Positions 21,887 to 29,990 of a stretch of 29,990 bases of DNA are shown here, one piece after another. Under the pieces are notes generated by a model. It ran no database searches. It saw nothing but the letters and a program-made list of their open reading frames with translations, and had not been told where the DNA came from. The translations under genes and the position numbers were made by a program. The stretch is from Bacteroidales bacterium. Its GTDB lineage: Bacteria; Bacteroidota; Bacteroidia; Bacteroidales; UBA7960. The DNA is taken from NCBI GenBank assembly GCA_007122505.1, contig SKTQ01000298.1, forward strand, positions 1 to 29,990, read 5' to 3'. Within the stretch, counting starts at the first letter, position 1. Each line of letters starts with the position of its first letter.

Positions 21887-23971
21887 TCACTTATTTGTGT
21901 GCAGGCGTATTTTCTCAAGCAACTGATCTTCCTCCACAGGTTTAGTAAGATAATCATCCATGCCCGATTCCATAAAGCGTTCCCTGTCGCCGGGCATGGC
22001 ATAGCCCGATATGGCAATGATGGGTGTCCGCCGGTGTACCCCCTCTGTCTCCCTTATCTTTTTTGTTGCCTCATAACCATCCATACGCGGCATTTGGCCA
22101 TCCATAATGATCAGATCGTATTTGCCAGGAGCAAATAATTCAATGGCCGCCAAGCCATTGTTTGCCGTATCAACACTCCATCCCTGTGACTTTAGAAACC
22201 CTGCAAGATACAACTGGTTGATGGGCTCATCCTCTACAACCATGATACGGAGCGTTCTCCCTTCATTTTCATAAGCCACCGGGTTGTCATCGGCTACCTC
22301 CTCTTCAGGTTCAACAATGAGAGGCAGTGTAAAGAAAACATGACTTCCTTTCCCCGGTTCACTCTCAAAGCCCAGCTCTCCGCCCATCCGTATCACAAGA
22401 CTTTTTGCAATACTAAGCCCAAGACCGGTACCTTTGTATTCCTTTTTGGTGGAATTATCACCCTGAATAAATGCTTCAAACACATTGTCCATGTCTGCTT
22501 TTGCAATGCCAATACCTGTGTCAAATACAGAAAATTTTAACCAGTCATTGTACGCTTTGTCTTTAACCAACCGGAGAATTACATCTATGTGCCCATTTGA
22601 AGTAAATTTAATGGCATTATCGACAAGCCTGTCCAGCACCTGGCGGATCTTTTGATTGTCGCCATAAAAAAAAGCGGGTACAGATTTTTCTATCCTGTGT
22701 TGGATGGTATTGTTATTATCCAGGGATTTAGACTCATACATAGCAATGGTTTCAAGTATCAGCTTCCGGGGATCCAGTTCATTCAACTGAATATCCGCCT
22801 TTTGTGCCTCCATGCTCGAATACTCAAGGATATCATTGATAATGTCCAGCAAATTTTGTGCTGAGGCTGTAATGGATTGAAGATACATTTGTTGGTCAGG
22901 GTCAAGACTGGTTTTTTCCAGGGTACGTGCCATACCGATCAAAGCACTTAAGGGATTCCTGATCTCATGACTCATATTGGCCATAAAGGCGGATTTTGCT
23001 CTGTTGGCACTTTCTGCGGTTTCCTTTGCCCTTAGCAATTTATCTTTCTCGATTCGTTCGGTTGCATCACGGCTGACACTTACAATCTCAGCCACAAGCC
23101 CGGTATCTTTCTGGTAAATAATCCGGTTCACTGAATCCAGCCATATGTATTTTCCATTTTTTTTTCTTACCCGGCAGCATTCTGAAAATGAACGCTTTTT
23201 TTCTTTAATGACTTTTGCATGGTTTGCCTTTATTTCATTGGCATCATCCGGATGAATATATTGATAGATGGATGTGTTGATCAATTCATCAGGACTGTAG
23301 CCCATTATATTCTTAACGGCATGAGAGATATATTTCAGTTTCCTGTCCCATGTATGCAACGAGACCATCTCTTTGGAACTAAACTCAATCAAGCGTATCC
23401 GTTCCTCAAACAAACGCTCAGTAAATGCCAGATCATATTCACTGCTTTGGGGATCAGCATGATCGACATTTGTATACATATGACTGATTTTGGCTATTAA
23501 GCCAGATAGTTTGTCTTCATAGCGCCGCAACCCCTCCTTTACAGCAATCAATTTGGTTTCCATACTGATAACACCAATCTCCTGTTCCACAAGGGAGGGT
23601 ATTATTTTTAAAAATGATTCTTTCCTGGGAAAAACCTCACGAACACCCTTGATGCGCATATCCCGCACACTGGTTTGATTTTCCGGGTCCAGCAATACAA
23701 GGCAATCGATATGCAGGCCGGCCGCCCTGAACAACCGAAGGCTTTCATCCCATGGAGTGTCAGCTTGCTCGGCATCAATAATGTATAAAAATAAGCCCGG
23801 CCCAAGAGTACGTTGCCATTCTATAGCAGATACCACCTTGGTAAATGTTTTGACAAGATAGTTTTTCTCAGACAGGGCCATTTGCATTTTGCCTGACAGA
23901 TCATTATCCGTGGAGAGGATAACGATATATTCAGGATTATCGACACCTGCCGGGTAGTTATGGGCTTTCAT
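21887..23971 (-). CDS. Hybrid sensor histidine kinase (pseudo-receiver-PAS-HisKA-HATPase-receiver)
   Basis: This 694-residue soluble signal-transduction protein has no membrane segment. Order: an N-terminal receiver-like domain (about 14-130), a coiled linker (about 135-200), a PAS domain (about 203-310: YISHAVKNIMGYSPDEL, YIHPDDA), HisKA with the phospho-accepting His335 (MSHEIRNP), HATPase with Asn452 (DNAIKF), DTGIGI (484-489) and GTGLGLS (514-520), and a C-terminal receiver (574-692) with Asp581, phospho-acceptor Asp624 (IIMDGQMPRMDG) and Lys677 (TKP). The first receiver keeps Asp22, Asp24, Asp66 and Lys117, but the conserved Thr/Ser position appears to hold Asp95, so it may not be a normal phospho-switch. 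The kinase is an orphan: no separate regulator, HPt or output gene is adjacent. The target pathway cannot be inferred. Confidence 0.92.
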   Translation of the reverse strand: MKAHNYPAGVDNPEYIVILSTDNDLSGKMQMALSEKNYLVKTFTKVVSAIEWQRTLGPGLFLYIIDAEQADTPWDESLRLFRAAGLHIDCLVLLDPENQTSVRDMRIKGVREVFPRKESFLKIIPSLVEQEIGVISMETKLIAVKEGLRRYEDKLSGLIAKISHMYTNVDHADPQSSEYDLAFTERLFEERIRLIEFSSKEMVSLHTWDRKLKYISHAVKNIMGYSPDELINTSIYQYIHPDDANEIKANHAKVIKEKKRSFSECCRVRKKNGKYIWLDSVNRIIYQKDTGLVAEIVSVSRDATERIEKDKLLRAKETAESANRAKSAFMANMSHEIRNPLSALIGMARTLEKTSLDPDQQMYLQSITASAQNLLDIINDILEYSSMEAQKADIQLNELDPRKLILETIAMYESKSLDNNNTIQHRIEKSVPAFFYGDNQKIRQVLDRLVDNAIKFTSNGHIDVILRLVKDKAYNDWLKFSVFDTGIGIAKADMDNVFEAFIQGDNSTKKEYKGTGLGLSIAKSLVIRMGGELGFESEPGKGSHVFFTLPLIVEPEEEVADDNPVAYENEGRTLRIMVVEDEPINQLYLAGFLKSQGWSVDTANNGLAAIELFAPGKYDLIIMDGQMPRMDGYEATKKIRETEGVHRRTPIIAISGYAMPGDRERFMESGMDDYLTKPVEEDQLLEKIRLHTNK

Positions 23972-24109
23972 GGTACTTTTTCCGGAATTGATTAACTTTG
24001 ATTACAACAAAAGCTAACCGGCAAAAATCAGATTTTATCGATAAATATTATAAACCAGCGACTTCAGTTCACAAATAATCATTAATAATCTTGTTGATAT
24101 ATTGCGACA

Positions 24110-24140
24110 AAAGGGCGGCCCGGTATTCGGGCCACCCTTT
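24110..24140 (-). terminator. Terminator after the SusD gene
   Basis: The arms AAAGGGCGGCCCG (24110-24122) and CGGGCCACCCTTT (24128-24140) form a 13-bp stem with one mismatch and a 5-base loop. They lie 23 bases beyond the SusD stop. On the minus strand the stem is followed by a short T run (TTTTGTCG). Confidence 0.75.
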
Positions 24141-24163
24141 CGTAAAAAACCAAAACAAAGAAA

Positions 24164-25636
24164 TTAGTGGTTGGGCTGCACCAAGCTATTGGTGTTCAGC
24201 TCATTCTGAGAAATAGGCCATACATATTGTGTTGCACCGGGCCCAACTGCGGAAACACCTTCTTTTGCGCGATGATCGCTGAGTGTTCTCTGTGTATCCA
24301 TGTTGTGAATACCTTCCGCCATAAATTCCATCTCGCGTTCGAGGTGAACTCTTTGCACAAATTCGTTCACATTGGTGATGGCTAAGGGGTCGGCACCTGG
24401 ATTTGACCTCAGGAAAACAGCGTTCAACAACGCAAGTGCTCTGGAGGTAACCGAATTATTTGCCAATGCTTCTGCTTCGGCAAGGTTGAGGATAACTTCC
24501 GCATAACGAATAACGGGTGCCCAGTCTAACTGGCCGGGAGTCTGATACTTGTCAACAAACAGGTGATCCACACCCTGGAATGTTCTCTCCTGAACCAGCA
24601 ATCTCCGCACATCGTTTGCCGGGAATGCCTGACTTGTCCATACGTGGCTGTCTTGATTGATCGGATATTCCAATCCACCAACCGGAGCATCAGAAAAGTA
24701 GTGCGCGAGGAAGTTCTGCGTACCCGGAAGCTCAGTGGGCGTCATCGGAATAGAGAAAATGGACTCAGATGTAGTGTACTGGGTGAAAATTTCCTCAAAA
24801 TCGGGATGCAAAGCATAGTTTACTCCGGACGGGGCTGTGAAAGGAGCCGATGCTGAAACAATTTTGTTGGCTTCGCTGATCACATTGCCATACTGGCTCA
24901 TATGCAGATATACCCTGGTTTTGAAAGCAATCACTGTGGATTTGTGTACACGGGTGACCCTATCATCATTGTTATTGCCACTCACATCTGGGAGCAAGCC
25001 TTCAGCTGTATTGAGATCGTCCAGTATTTGGGCATAGGTTTCTGTCAGGGTTGATCTTGGCATATCATTGTCGGCAGATGAACGTTGCGCTGTGATACGA
25101 AGAATTGCTCCCCAGTCATTTGGATCCTGGTTGTACGGACGGGCATACAATTGAATCAGGTGGTGATATGCCATACCCCTGAGGGCAAGTGCTTCACCAT
25201 AGAATTGATTGTATTCAGCCTGCGTAATAATGTTGTTCTCGAACATGAAGGCCTGGTTGTCTTCCATACCTTCAAGGAACATATTTACACGGTTAACGGC
25301 GGCATAGATTTGTGCCCAAAGGTTAACCACTTCACCGGTTGAGGGAAAAACCAGGTTTTGCCATGTCTGATAACCTGTTACACCATTGGTTTGCAGATTA
25401 AGAAAATGGTCACCTCTGATTGAGTTGTACACCTGGTAGCGTCCGCCCAGGTATTGCCCGCTTTTGAAGGAGGCATAAATACCGTTGACCTGGGCAACGA
25501 CTCTTTCCCTGGTGTCAAAGACCGAAAGCTCGGAAATCTGGGTTTCCGGTATTGGTTCGAGATAGTCGTCGAAGCACGCCGTGAGTCCGACGGCCACGAA
25601 CAACACCAGTAAGGTTTTTATGATTGAGTTTTTCAT
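24164..25636 (-). CDS. SusD/RagB family nutrient-binding outer-membrane lipoprotein
   Basis: This 490-residue surface lipoprotein is the lid and ligand-binding partner of the SusC-type porin encoded just upstream. The start is the ATG complementary to 25634-25636, which gives a lipoprotein signal MKNSIIKTLLVLFVAVGLTAC with the lipidated Cys21. The frame extends 45 codons upstream into susC without a signal. The sequence is helical with TPR-like repeats, including an IYAAVNRVNMFLEGM helix, the GEALALRGMAYHHLIQLYARPY helix characteristic of SusD, and a C-terminal YVWPISQNELNTNSLVQPNH, which is the usual W-P-I-P-x-x-E-h-x-x-N ending. It lies 19 bases after susC. The ligand is unknown. Confidence 0.93.
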   Translation of the reverse strand: MKNSIIKTLLVLFVAVGLTACFDDYLEPIPETQISELSVFDTRERVVAQVNGIYASFKSGQYLGGRYQVYNSIRGDHFLNLQTNGVTGYQTWQNLVFPSTGEVVNLWAQIYAAVNRVNMFLEGMEDNQAFMFENNIITQAEYNQFYGEALALRGMAYHHLIQLYARPYNQDPNDWGAILRITAQRSSADNDMPRSTLTETYAQILDDLNTAEGLLPDVSGNNNDDRVTRVHKSTVIAFKTRVYLHMSQYGNVISEANKIVSASAPFTAPSGVNYALHPDFEEIFTQYTTSESIFSIPMTPTELPGTQNFLAHYFSDAPVGGLEYPINQDSHVWTSQAFPANDVRRLLVQERTFQGVDHLFVDKYQTPGQLDWAPVIRYAEVILNLAEAEALANNSVTSRALALLNAVFLRSNPGADPLAITNVNEFVQRVHLEREMEFMAEGIHNMDTQRTLSDHRAKEGVSAVGPGATQYVWPISQNELNTNSLVQPNH

Positions 25637-25655
25637 GATGTATCTGTTTTTTTGG

Positions 25656-28600
25656 TTAGAAAGAAATGTTTGCACCAATAGAGATTGTCCTTGCCTGTGG
25701 AACAGTATTACGGTCAACACCGGGAACAAGGTTCGTATCACCCATAGCAGAAATTTCCGGGTCACTGCCACTGTATCCTGTCAGGGTGTAAATATTGAAC
25801 ATCTGGGCATAAATTCTCGCACTAGAGATACCCACGCGGTTCAACGCGTCATTTCTCATGGTGTAACCGACACTTAAGTTTCTCACCTTCAGGAAGTCAC
25901 CTCTTTCTACGTTTTGAGACTGCACCATGGTGTTTCCATTAGATACATTGTCACCCCACATAGGCTTGGGGATATCGGTCTGATCACCGGGCTGCCTCCA
26001 GAAGTTATGATATACATATTCTTCATATTGCCAGCCTGGCCTGTGGTCTCTTAAGCCTGTCAGTGATCCGTTATATACATAAAAGTCAAGTGCGAAGGTC
26101 AGACCCAGGTTGAAGTCCCAGTTTCTGTACCTGAATGTGTTGTCCAAACCACCGTAAAACTTGGGAAGTGCGCTACCCAATGCAACACCGTCGTCAATGA
26201 TATTGATCGCTCTTGATTCGGTACCGTCAGCATATCTCCATCCGGCTTGCCCATCAGGCCATTCTGAACCATGACCATAATAAACAACACCTGTAGAGCC
26301 ATCAGCATATCTTTTCACAAACATCCTTCTGCCGGTGTCGGGGCAAACGCCAAGGGTTTCCACACCCCAGATCATACCGATGGGATAGCCTTCCAGCGTA
26401 CGGTTGGTGGTTTCCAGGTGTGCCACACCGGGAATAAAATCAACACCCTCAGCCAGTGCGGTAACCTCATTTTTCACATAGGAAAAATTGAAGTCGGTTA
26501 CCCAGGAAAAATCGGCAGTTGTGATGTTAAAGCTGGTCATAGAAAACTCAAAGCCCTGGTTCATCATAGAACCGATGTTTTGGGGAAGAACATTTCCGGG
26601 GATACCTTTCGAGGGTGATTGCGGTACGTTCAGGACCAAGCCATCAACATCATTATGGAAGTATCCAAGTTCAAACTGCAGCTGGTCATTACGGATAGCA
26701 AATGCAAGACCAAGATCTAACTTACTGCTGGTTTCCCATTCCAGTTCAGCATTACCTGCCTGGTTAAAGAAAAGAGTGGAGTTGTTGAAATACTGTCCTG
26801 CACCATAAAGGAACAATGAGGCATAGCTGCCAACAGCGCTGATATTACCTACTTTACCATAACTACCTTTCAACCTCAGATCAGAGAAGATATCGCCCAG
26901 GTCGCTGTTTGCAAAGAATGATTCATTGGAGATGTTCCACATCAATGATGCACCGCCAAAATTACCATACTTGTTTCCTGCAGCCAACCCGGAGAAGCCA
27001 TCTCTTCTGCCTGTGAGTTCAACGAAGTATCTGCGATCCCAGTTCATGTTCAAACGGCTGAAGAAAGAGATGAAGTAGTTCTCGAACAACATCTGTGACG
27101 GGGGAACATTTTCTTCCAGCCAGTTACCCTGGAAGTTGTTGTAGAATGTATCACCCAGGTCATAGCGCCATGCACTCCAACCATTCCACTGAGAGTGCTG
27201 CTCTTCCGAGCCGATCAGCATATTCACACTGAGGTTATCCAGCGCAGTGAACATGTAGTTCAGGGTATTGGTCCAGTTCCAGCGGCTTCTGCGGTCGAAG
27301 TAGTTGAACGCATCACCACCGCGTGTGCGGCCGTCGGCGTGGTCAGGGTGCCAGAATTGCTTGGACTCCATGTTGTGGTTGTCCAAACCAAATACTGAAC
27401 GGAAAACAAGACCATCAATGATTTCCACATTGGCACTCACGTTGGCAAGGATCCTGTCAGCTTCTGAGTTTGCATAGTTAAAGTCTTGAATCCATACGGG
27501 ATGGAAAAATCCGGTGCTTTGGGTGTTTTCAAGACGGCCCATAGCATTGGCGCCCCAGTTGATGTTGTATTCCCCTTCGGTAACGCTGATGATATTGCCA
27601 TCATCATCATAAGTAATGAAAGCGGGAACGTTGGGCGCAGTAACCATAGCCAGACGGCCCAAGCCAGCCGTTGCAAAGTTGGACCCGGGCAAGGAACCTG
27701 TTTGCGGAGACTCTGTGTAGGTGTTCGCATAAGAAATATTAGCCCCAAAGTTCAACCAGTCAGTCATTTGGTGATCAATATTCATACGGGCATTGAGCCT
27801 CTGGAATGCATTGGTACGGATAATACCTTCTGTTTCCGAATAATTGAGACCAAAATAGTACTTTGTTTCCCTTGTTCCTCCGGAGAAACTCAAGGCATGC
27901 GAATGCTGAAAACCGGTTTGATAAACATAGTCGTACCAGTCAGTGTCAATCAGGTTGCCGTTGATGTCATACGCAAGAAAATAGGCGTCGCTCAGATTAG
28001 CATTGCGTCTTGCCGTATTTTTGGTATAAACATACTGTTCGGCGTTCATCAGGTCATAGAAGTTGTATGCTGATGACCAACCGGTGCTCACGTCATAGGT
28101 AACACGCACATCGCCTTCGGTTCCTCTTCTGGTGGTAATGAGGATTACACCGTTTGCGGCCCGTGAACCGTAGATGGCAGTTGCGGAGGCATCTTTCAGA
28201 ACTTCGATTGACTCAATGTCGGAAGGGCTGATGTCGGCCAGGGGGTTTACCGCTGCTGCCGTACGGCCCATTTCTCCGGTAAATACCGGAACACCGTCAA
28301 CCACATAGAGAGGGCTTGAACTACCGGAGATGGAGTTTACACCACGCACCCTGATAACCGGGGGGTTACCCAATACAGCATTGGGAAGTGTGAGACTCAC
28401 ACCGGCGGCCTTACCCTGCAGCGCCTGGTCAAAAGATTGGATGGGGATTGTCCGGATGGCATCGCCGCTAACGGAAGAGATTGAGCCTGAAACATCTCTT
28501 CGCTGCTGCACACCGTATCCCACAACCACAATTTCGTCCAGTACCGCAATGTCACGCTCCATGGCAATATTGATTACCGTCTGGTCTCTTACAACCACTT

Positions 28601-28841
28601 CGCGGGTAATCATGCCGATGAAGGAAAACACCAGGGTTGAGCCTTCCGAAACAGTGATCTCATAACGCCCGTCCATATCGGTAATTGTACCAATAGTGGT
28701 GCCTTTCACAGCAACTGTCACCCCGGGTAGCGTACTGCCGTCGGAGGCATCAGTAACAGTGCCAGACACCCTTCGTCCCTGGGCATGTAACATACCGCCC
28801 ACCAGAACGAGAGCAATGAATACTAACAAAAATCTTTTCAT
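25656..28841 (-). CDS. SusC/RagA family TonB-dependent transporter
   Basis: This 1061-residue outer-membrane protein begins at the ATG complementary to 28839-28841, giving the signal peptide MKRFLLVFIALVLVGGMLHA. The frame extends 19 codons upstream. Order: a carboxypeptidase-regulatory-like domain (about 24-110: VSGTVTDASDGSTLPGVTVA), the SusC-type segment DEIVVVGYGVQQRRD (about 118-132) serving as the TonB box region, a plug with QGKAAGVSL, IRVRGVNSISGSSSPLYVVD and IEVLKDASATAIYGSRAANG, and a 22-strand type barrel ending in ISIGANISF, whose terminal Phe is the barrel-assembly signal. It forms a pedal-bin complex with the SusD encoded downstream for TonB-driven uptake of glycans or peptides. 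No enzyme gene nearby shows which. Confidence 0.95.
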   Translation of the reverse strand: MKRFLLVFIALVLVGGMLHAQGRRVSGTVTDASDGSTLPGVTVAVKGTTIGTITDMDGRYEITVSEGSTLVFSFIGMITREVVVRDQTVINIAMERDIAVLDEIVVVGYGVQQRRDVSGSISSVSGDAIRTIPIQSFDQALQGKAAGVSLTLPNAVLGNPPVIRVRGVNSISGSSSPLYVVDGVPVFTGEMGRTAAAVNPLADISPSDIESIEVLKDASATAIYGSRAANGVILITTRRGTEGDVRVTYDVSTGWSSAYNFYDLMNAEQYVYTKNTARRNANLSDAYFLAYDINGNLIDTDWYDYVYQTGFQHSHALSFSGGTRETKYYFGLNYSETEGIIRTNAFQRLNARMNIDHQMTDWLNFGANISYANTYTESPQTGSLPGSNFATAGLGRLAMVTAPNVPAFITYDDDGNIISVTEGEYNINWGANAMGRLENTQSTGFFHPVWIQDFNYANSEADRILANVSANVEIIDGLVFRSVFGLDNHNMESKQFWHPDHADGRTRGGDAFNYFDRRSRWNWTNTLNYMFTALDNLSVNMLIGSEEQHSQWNGWSAWRYDLGDTFYNNFQGNWLEENVPPSQMLFENYFISFFSRLNMNWDRRYFVELTGRRDGFSGLAAGNKYGNFGGASLMWNISNESFFANSDLGDIFSDLRLKGSYGKVGNISAVGSYASLFLYGAGQYFNNSTLFFNQAGNAELEWETSSKLDLGLAFAIRNDQLQFELGYFHNDVDGLVLNVPQSPSKGIPGNVLPQNIGSMMNQGFEFSMTSFNITTADFSWVTDFNFSYVKNEVTALAEGVDFIPGVAHLETTNRTLEGYPIGMIWGVETLGVCPDTGRRMFVKRYADGSTGVVYYGHGSEWPDGQAGWRYADGTESRAINIIDDGVALGSALPKFYGGLDNTFRYRNWDFNLGLTFALDFYVYNGSLTGLRDHRPGWQYEEYVYHNFWRQPGDQTDIPKPMWGDNVSNGNTMVQSQNVERGDFLKVRNLSVGYTMRNDALNRVGISSARIYAQMFNIYTLTGYSGSDPEISAMGDTNLVPGVDRNTVPQARTISIGANISF

Positions 28842-28874
28842 GTTGTTTTTGTTTTGGTGAATAATTAAAATGAT

Positions 28875-28905
28875 AGCTTGCATAAAAAAAGACTTCACGC
28901 AAGCT
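28875..28905 (-). repeat. Inverted repeat at the start of the susC leader
   Basis: AGCTTGC (28875-28881) and GCAAGCT (28899-28905) form a 7-bp stem with a 17-base loop. The outer arm falls at the predicted transcription start. It may be a 5' stabilising hairpin or an operator; either is a guess. Confidence 0.35.
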
Positions 28906-28908
28906 TTA

Positions 28909-28916
28909 CAAAAATA
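28909..28916 (-). promoter_or_regulatory. Candidate -7 element of the susC-susD operon
   Basis: The minus strand reads TATTTTTG (TAnnTTTG) 67 bases before the susC start. No TTG was found at the -33 distance in the very AT-rich upstream sequence. Immediately downstream on the transcript is an inverted repeat, AGCTTGC/GCAAGCT, listed separately. Confidence 0.4.
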
Positions 28917-29008
28917 TAAAAATTATTTAATTTTTGATAAAATTTTGTTAAAAATTGCAATGTAATATTATCCGGGTCTGCCGACTTTTAATTCAGCATT
29001 CAGGAAAT

Positions 29009-29048
29009 ATAAAACAGCCCGAAACTCAAAAGTTTCGGGCTGTTTTAT
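29009..29048. terminator. Strong terminator after the second SusD gene
   Basis: An 18-bp perfect stem, ATAAAACAGCCCGAAACT (29009-29026) with AGTTTCGGGCTGTTTTAT (29031-29048), has a 4-base loop CAAA. T runs on both strands make it bidirectional in form. It ends the operon of the partial SusD gene (stop at 29092) and isolates it from the susC-susD pair to the left. Confidence 0.9.
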
Positions 29049-29091
29049 TATACCAGGAAAATCCTGACAAGAATAATTCAATTGGGAAATA

Positions 29092-29990
29092 TTACCACCC
29101 CGGATTTTGCACCAGGTTGTCATTGGTGGTCATATCATTTTGCGGAATTCCCCAGATAAATTTGACGTGTCCTGGTTCAATGCTTAACTCATTGTAGGTA
29201 GGACCGGTAACAATGAAGTTGATATTTTGCGGATCACCGCGCTCAAAGCCCAAGCCCCAGCGCATCAGGTCATTCAGACGATACCCTTCGGCCAGCAATT
29301 CGCGCAGTCTCTCTTCACGGATGGCATCACGAAGCTGGTTTCCTGAAAGTCCGCTCAAATCACCCAGGCCACGTGCCTGACGAATTTCATTCAAACGGGT
29401 CAGTGCCTGTCCTTCATTGACATGAAATAGGGCTTCAATCAGGTTCATATAGGTCTCTGAAATATGGAACAATTTCGGTCTGTGCTGATAGTTGGTAACA
29501 TTGGTAAACATTTCCGGGTTTCCGGGATACTTGTTTATCAGCCAGATGTCAGGATATTCAAAGCCCTGAATCCTGATGAGTTTTTCCTCCAGAAAAACAT
29601 GCTTGCGGAAATCGTTTTCATCATACATGTCAATCACCCACTGCTGAGGCACAAAGTCAGGAGTGTAAAGACCTGCACCCGCCTGGAATCCAAGAAAGAT
29701 GGTGTTCACACCAGCTCCTCCTTTTAGCTCATCAGGTCTCGCAACAAATGCATGGAAAATGATCTCTGACGACTGGTCATTGACCCATTTGTTTTCAAGT
29801 CCGGCAAGTGTTGTGGCCAACGGATACCTGCCACTGTTGATCAGTTCTTCTGCAACGCTGACAACTCCGCTATAGTCGCTCATATGTAGGCGAACTCTGG
29901 CTTCCAGTGCAAGGGCTGCATCCCTGGTGGCAACGATAGAATTGGGGCCACCGTCTGGCAAGCGCAGCTTGGCTTCCTGAATATCTGCCA
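29092..29990 (-). CDS. SusD/RagB family protein (partial, N-terminus beyond right edge)
   Basis: About 299 C-terminal residues are present; the frame is open to the window edge, so the apparent internal start near 29961 (a TTG) is not real. The visible part is typical SusD C-terminal half: an AALALEARVRLHMSDY helix after the substrate-pocket region, ISETYMNLIEALFHVNEGQA, the LNEIRQARGL and IREERLRELLAEGYRLNDLM segments, and the terminal FIWGIPQNDMTTNDNLVQNPGW region. It should be preceded beyond the edge by its own susC. It is clearly a different protein from the SusD at 24164-25636. The ligand is unknown. Confidence 0.92.
   Translation of the reverse strand, partial: ADIQEAKLRLPDGGPNSIVATRDAALALEARVRLHMSDYSGVVSVAEELINSGRYPLATTLAGLENKWVNDQSSEIIFHAFVARPDELKGGAGVNTIFLGFQAGAGLYTPDFVPQQWVIDMYDENDFRKHVFLEEKLIRIQGFEYPDIWLINKYPGNPEMFTNVTNYQHRPKLFHISETYMNLIEALFHVNEGQALTRLNEIRQARGLGDLSGLSGNQLRDAIREERLRELLAEGYRLNDLMRWGLGFERGDPQNINFIVTGPTYNELSIEPGHVKFIWGIPQNDMTTNDNLVQNPGW

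Noticed and set aside
25637..25771. 45-codon extension of SusD into the end of susC
   Set aside because: It would bury the lipoprotein signal peptide, which is clear from the ATG complementary to 25634-25636.
27486..28073. A 195-residue open frame on the plus strand within susC
   Set aside because: Antisense to the plug and barrel coding region of susC, with no promoter of the local type and no family resemblance.

Overview
The window is a chromosomal segment of a member of the Bacteroidota. The evidence is: SusC/SusD outer-membrane pairs; promoters of the TAnnTTTG (-7) / TTTG (-33) type instead of sigma70 boxes; no Shine-Dalgarno sequences; Bacteroidota-style lipoprotein signals; and a V/A-type ATPase operon in the order shared by Bacteroidota and spirochaetes. 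The carotenoid genes and the predicted sodium-binding ATPase suggest a pigmented, probably marine or saline relative of Bacteroidales/Marinilabiliales/Cytophagales; that is inference. No mobile element, CRISPR array, tRNA or rRNA was seen, and no frameshifted or broken gene. Two genes run off the window edges.

Layout. 1-416 (-): the start of a YceI-like lipoprotein. 668-8378 (+): tandem promoters and a seven-gene V/A-ATPase operon (E, a DUF2764 protein, A, B, D, I, K), closed by a strong hairpin at 8403-8427. 8455-9207 (-): a DUF169 protein. 9444-11090: a divergent carotenoid pair, a lycopene cyclase (-) and a CrtW-type beta-carotene ketolase (+). 11169-12032 (-): RmlD. 12304-13740 (+): a well-conserved protein family of unknown function. 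13820-16348 (-): a TonB-linked outer-membrane beta-barrel receptor. 16631-18466 (+): topoisomerase IV ParE. 18542-20484 (-): an overlapping nitrilase/aminotransferase pair that fits the methionine-salvage MtnE/MtnU (glutamine transaminase plus omega-amidase) module. 20675-21868 (+): phosphoglycerate kinase. 21887-23971 (-): a hybrid histidine kinase. 24164-28841 (-): a SusC/SusD pair. 29092-29990 (-): the C-terminal part of a second SusD-like protein.

How the genes work together. The ATPase operon is the main coherent system. Its proteolipid keeps every residue known to bind Na+ in the Enterococcus hirae ring, at a constant offset of eight, so it is predicted to move Na+. Canonical C, F and G genes are absent. 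The DUF2764 gene occupies the position of subunit C and carries two segments that resemble the AC39/subunit C family, so it is proposed here as a diverged central-stalk subunit C. The carotenoid pair would turn lycopene into beta-carotene and then into keto-carotenoids. The aminotransferase and amidase act in sequence: transamination with glutamine, then removal of the alpha-ketoglutaramate by-product. The right end is nutrient uptake by SusC/D-type complexes. No glycoside hydrolase or dedicated PUL regulator is visible in the window, so the substrate is unknown.
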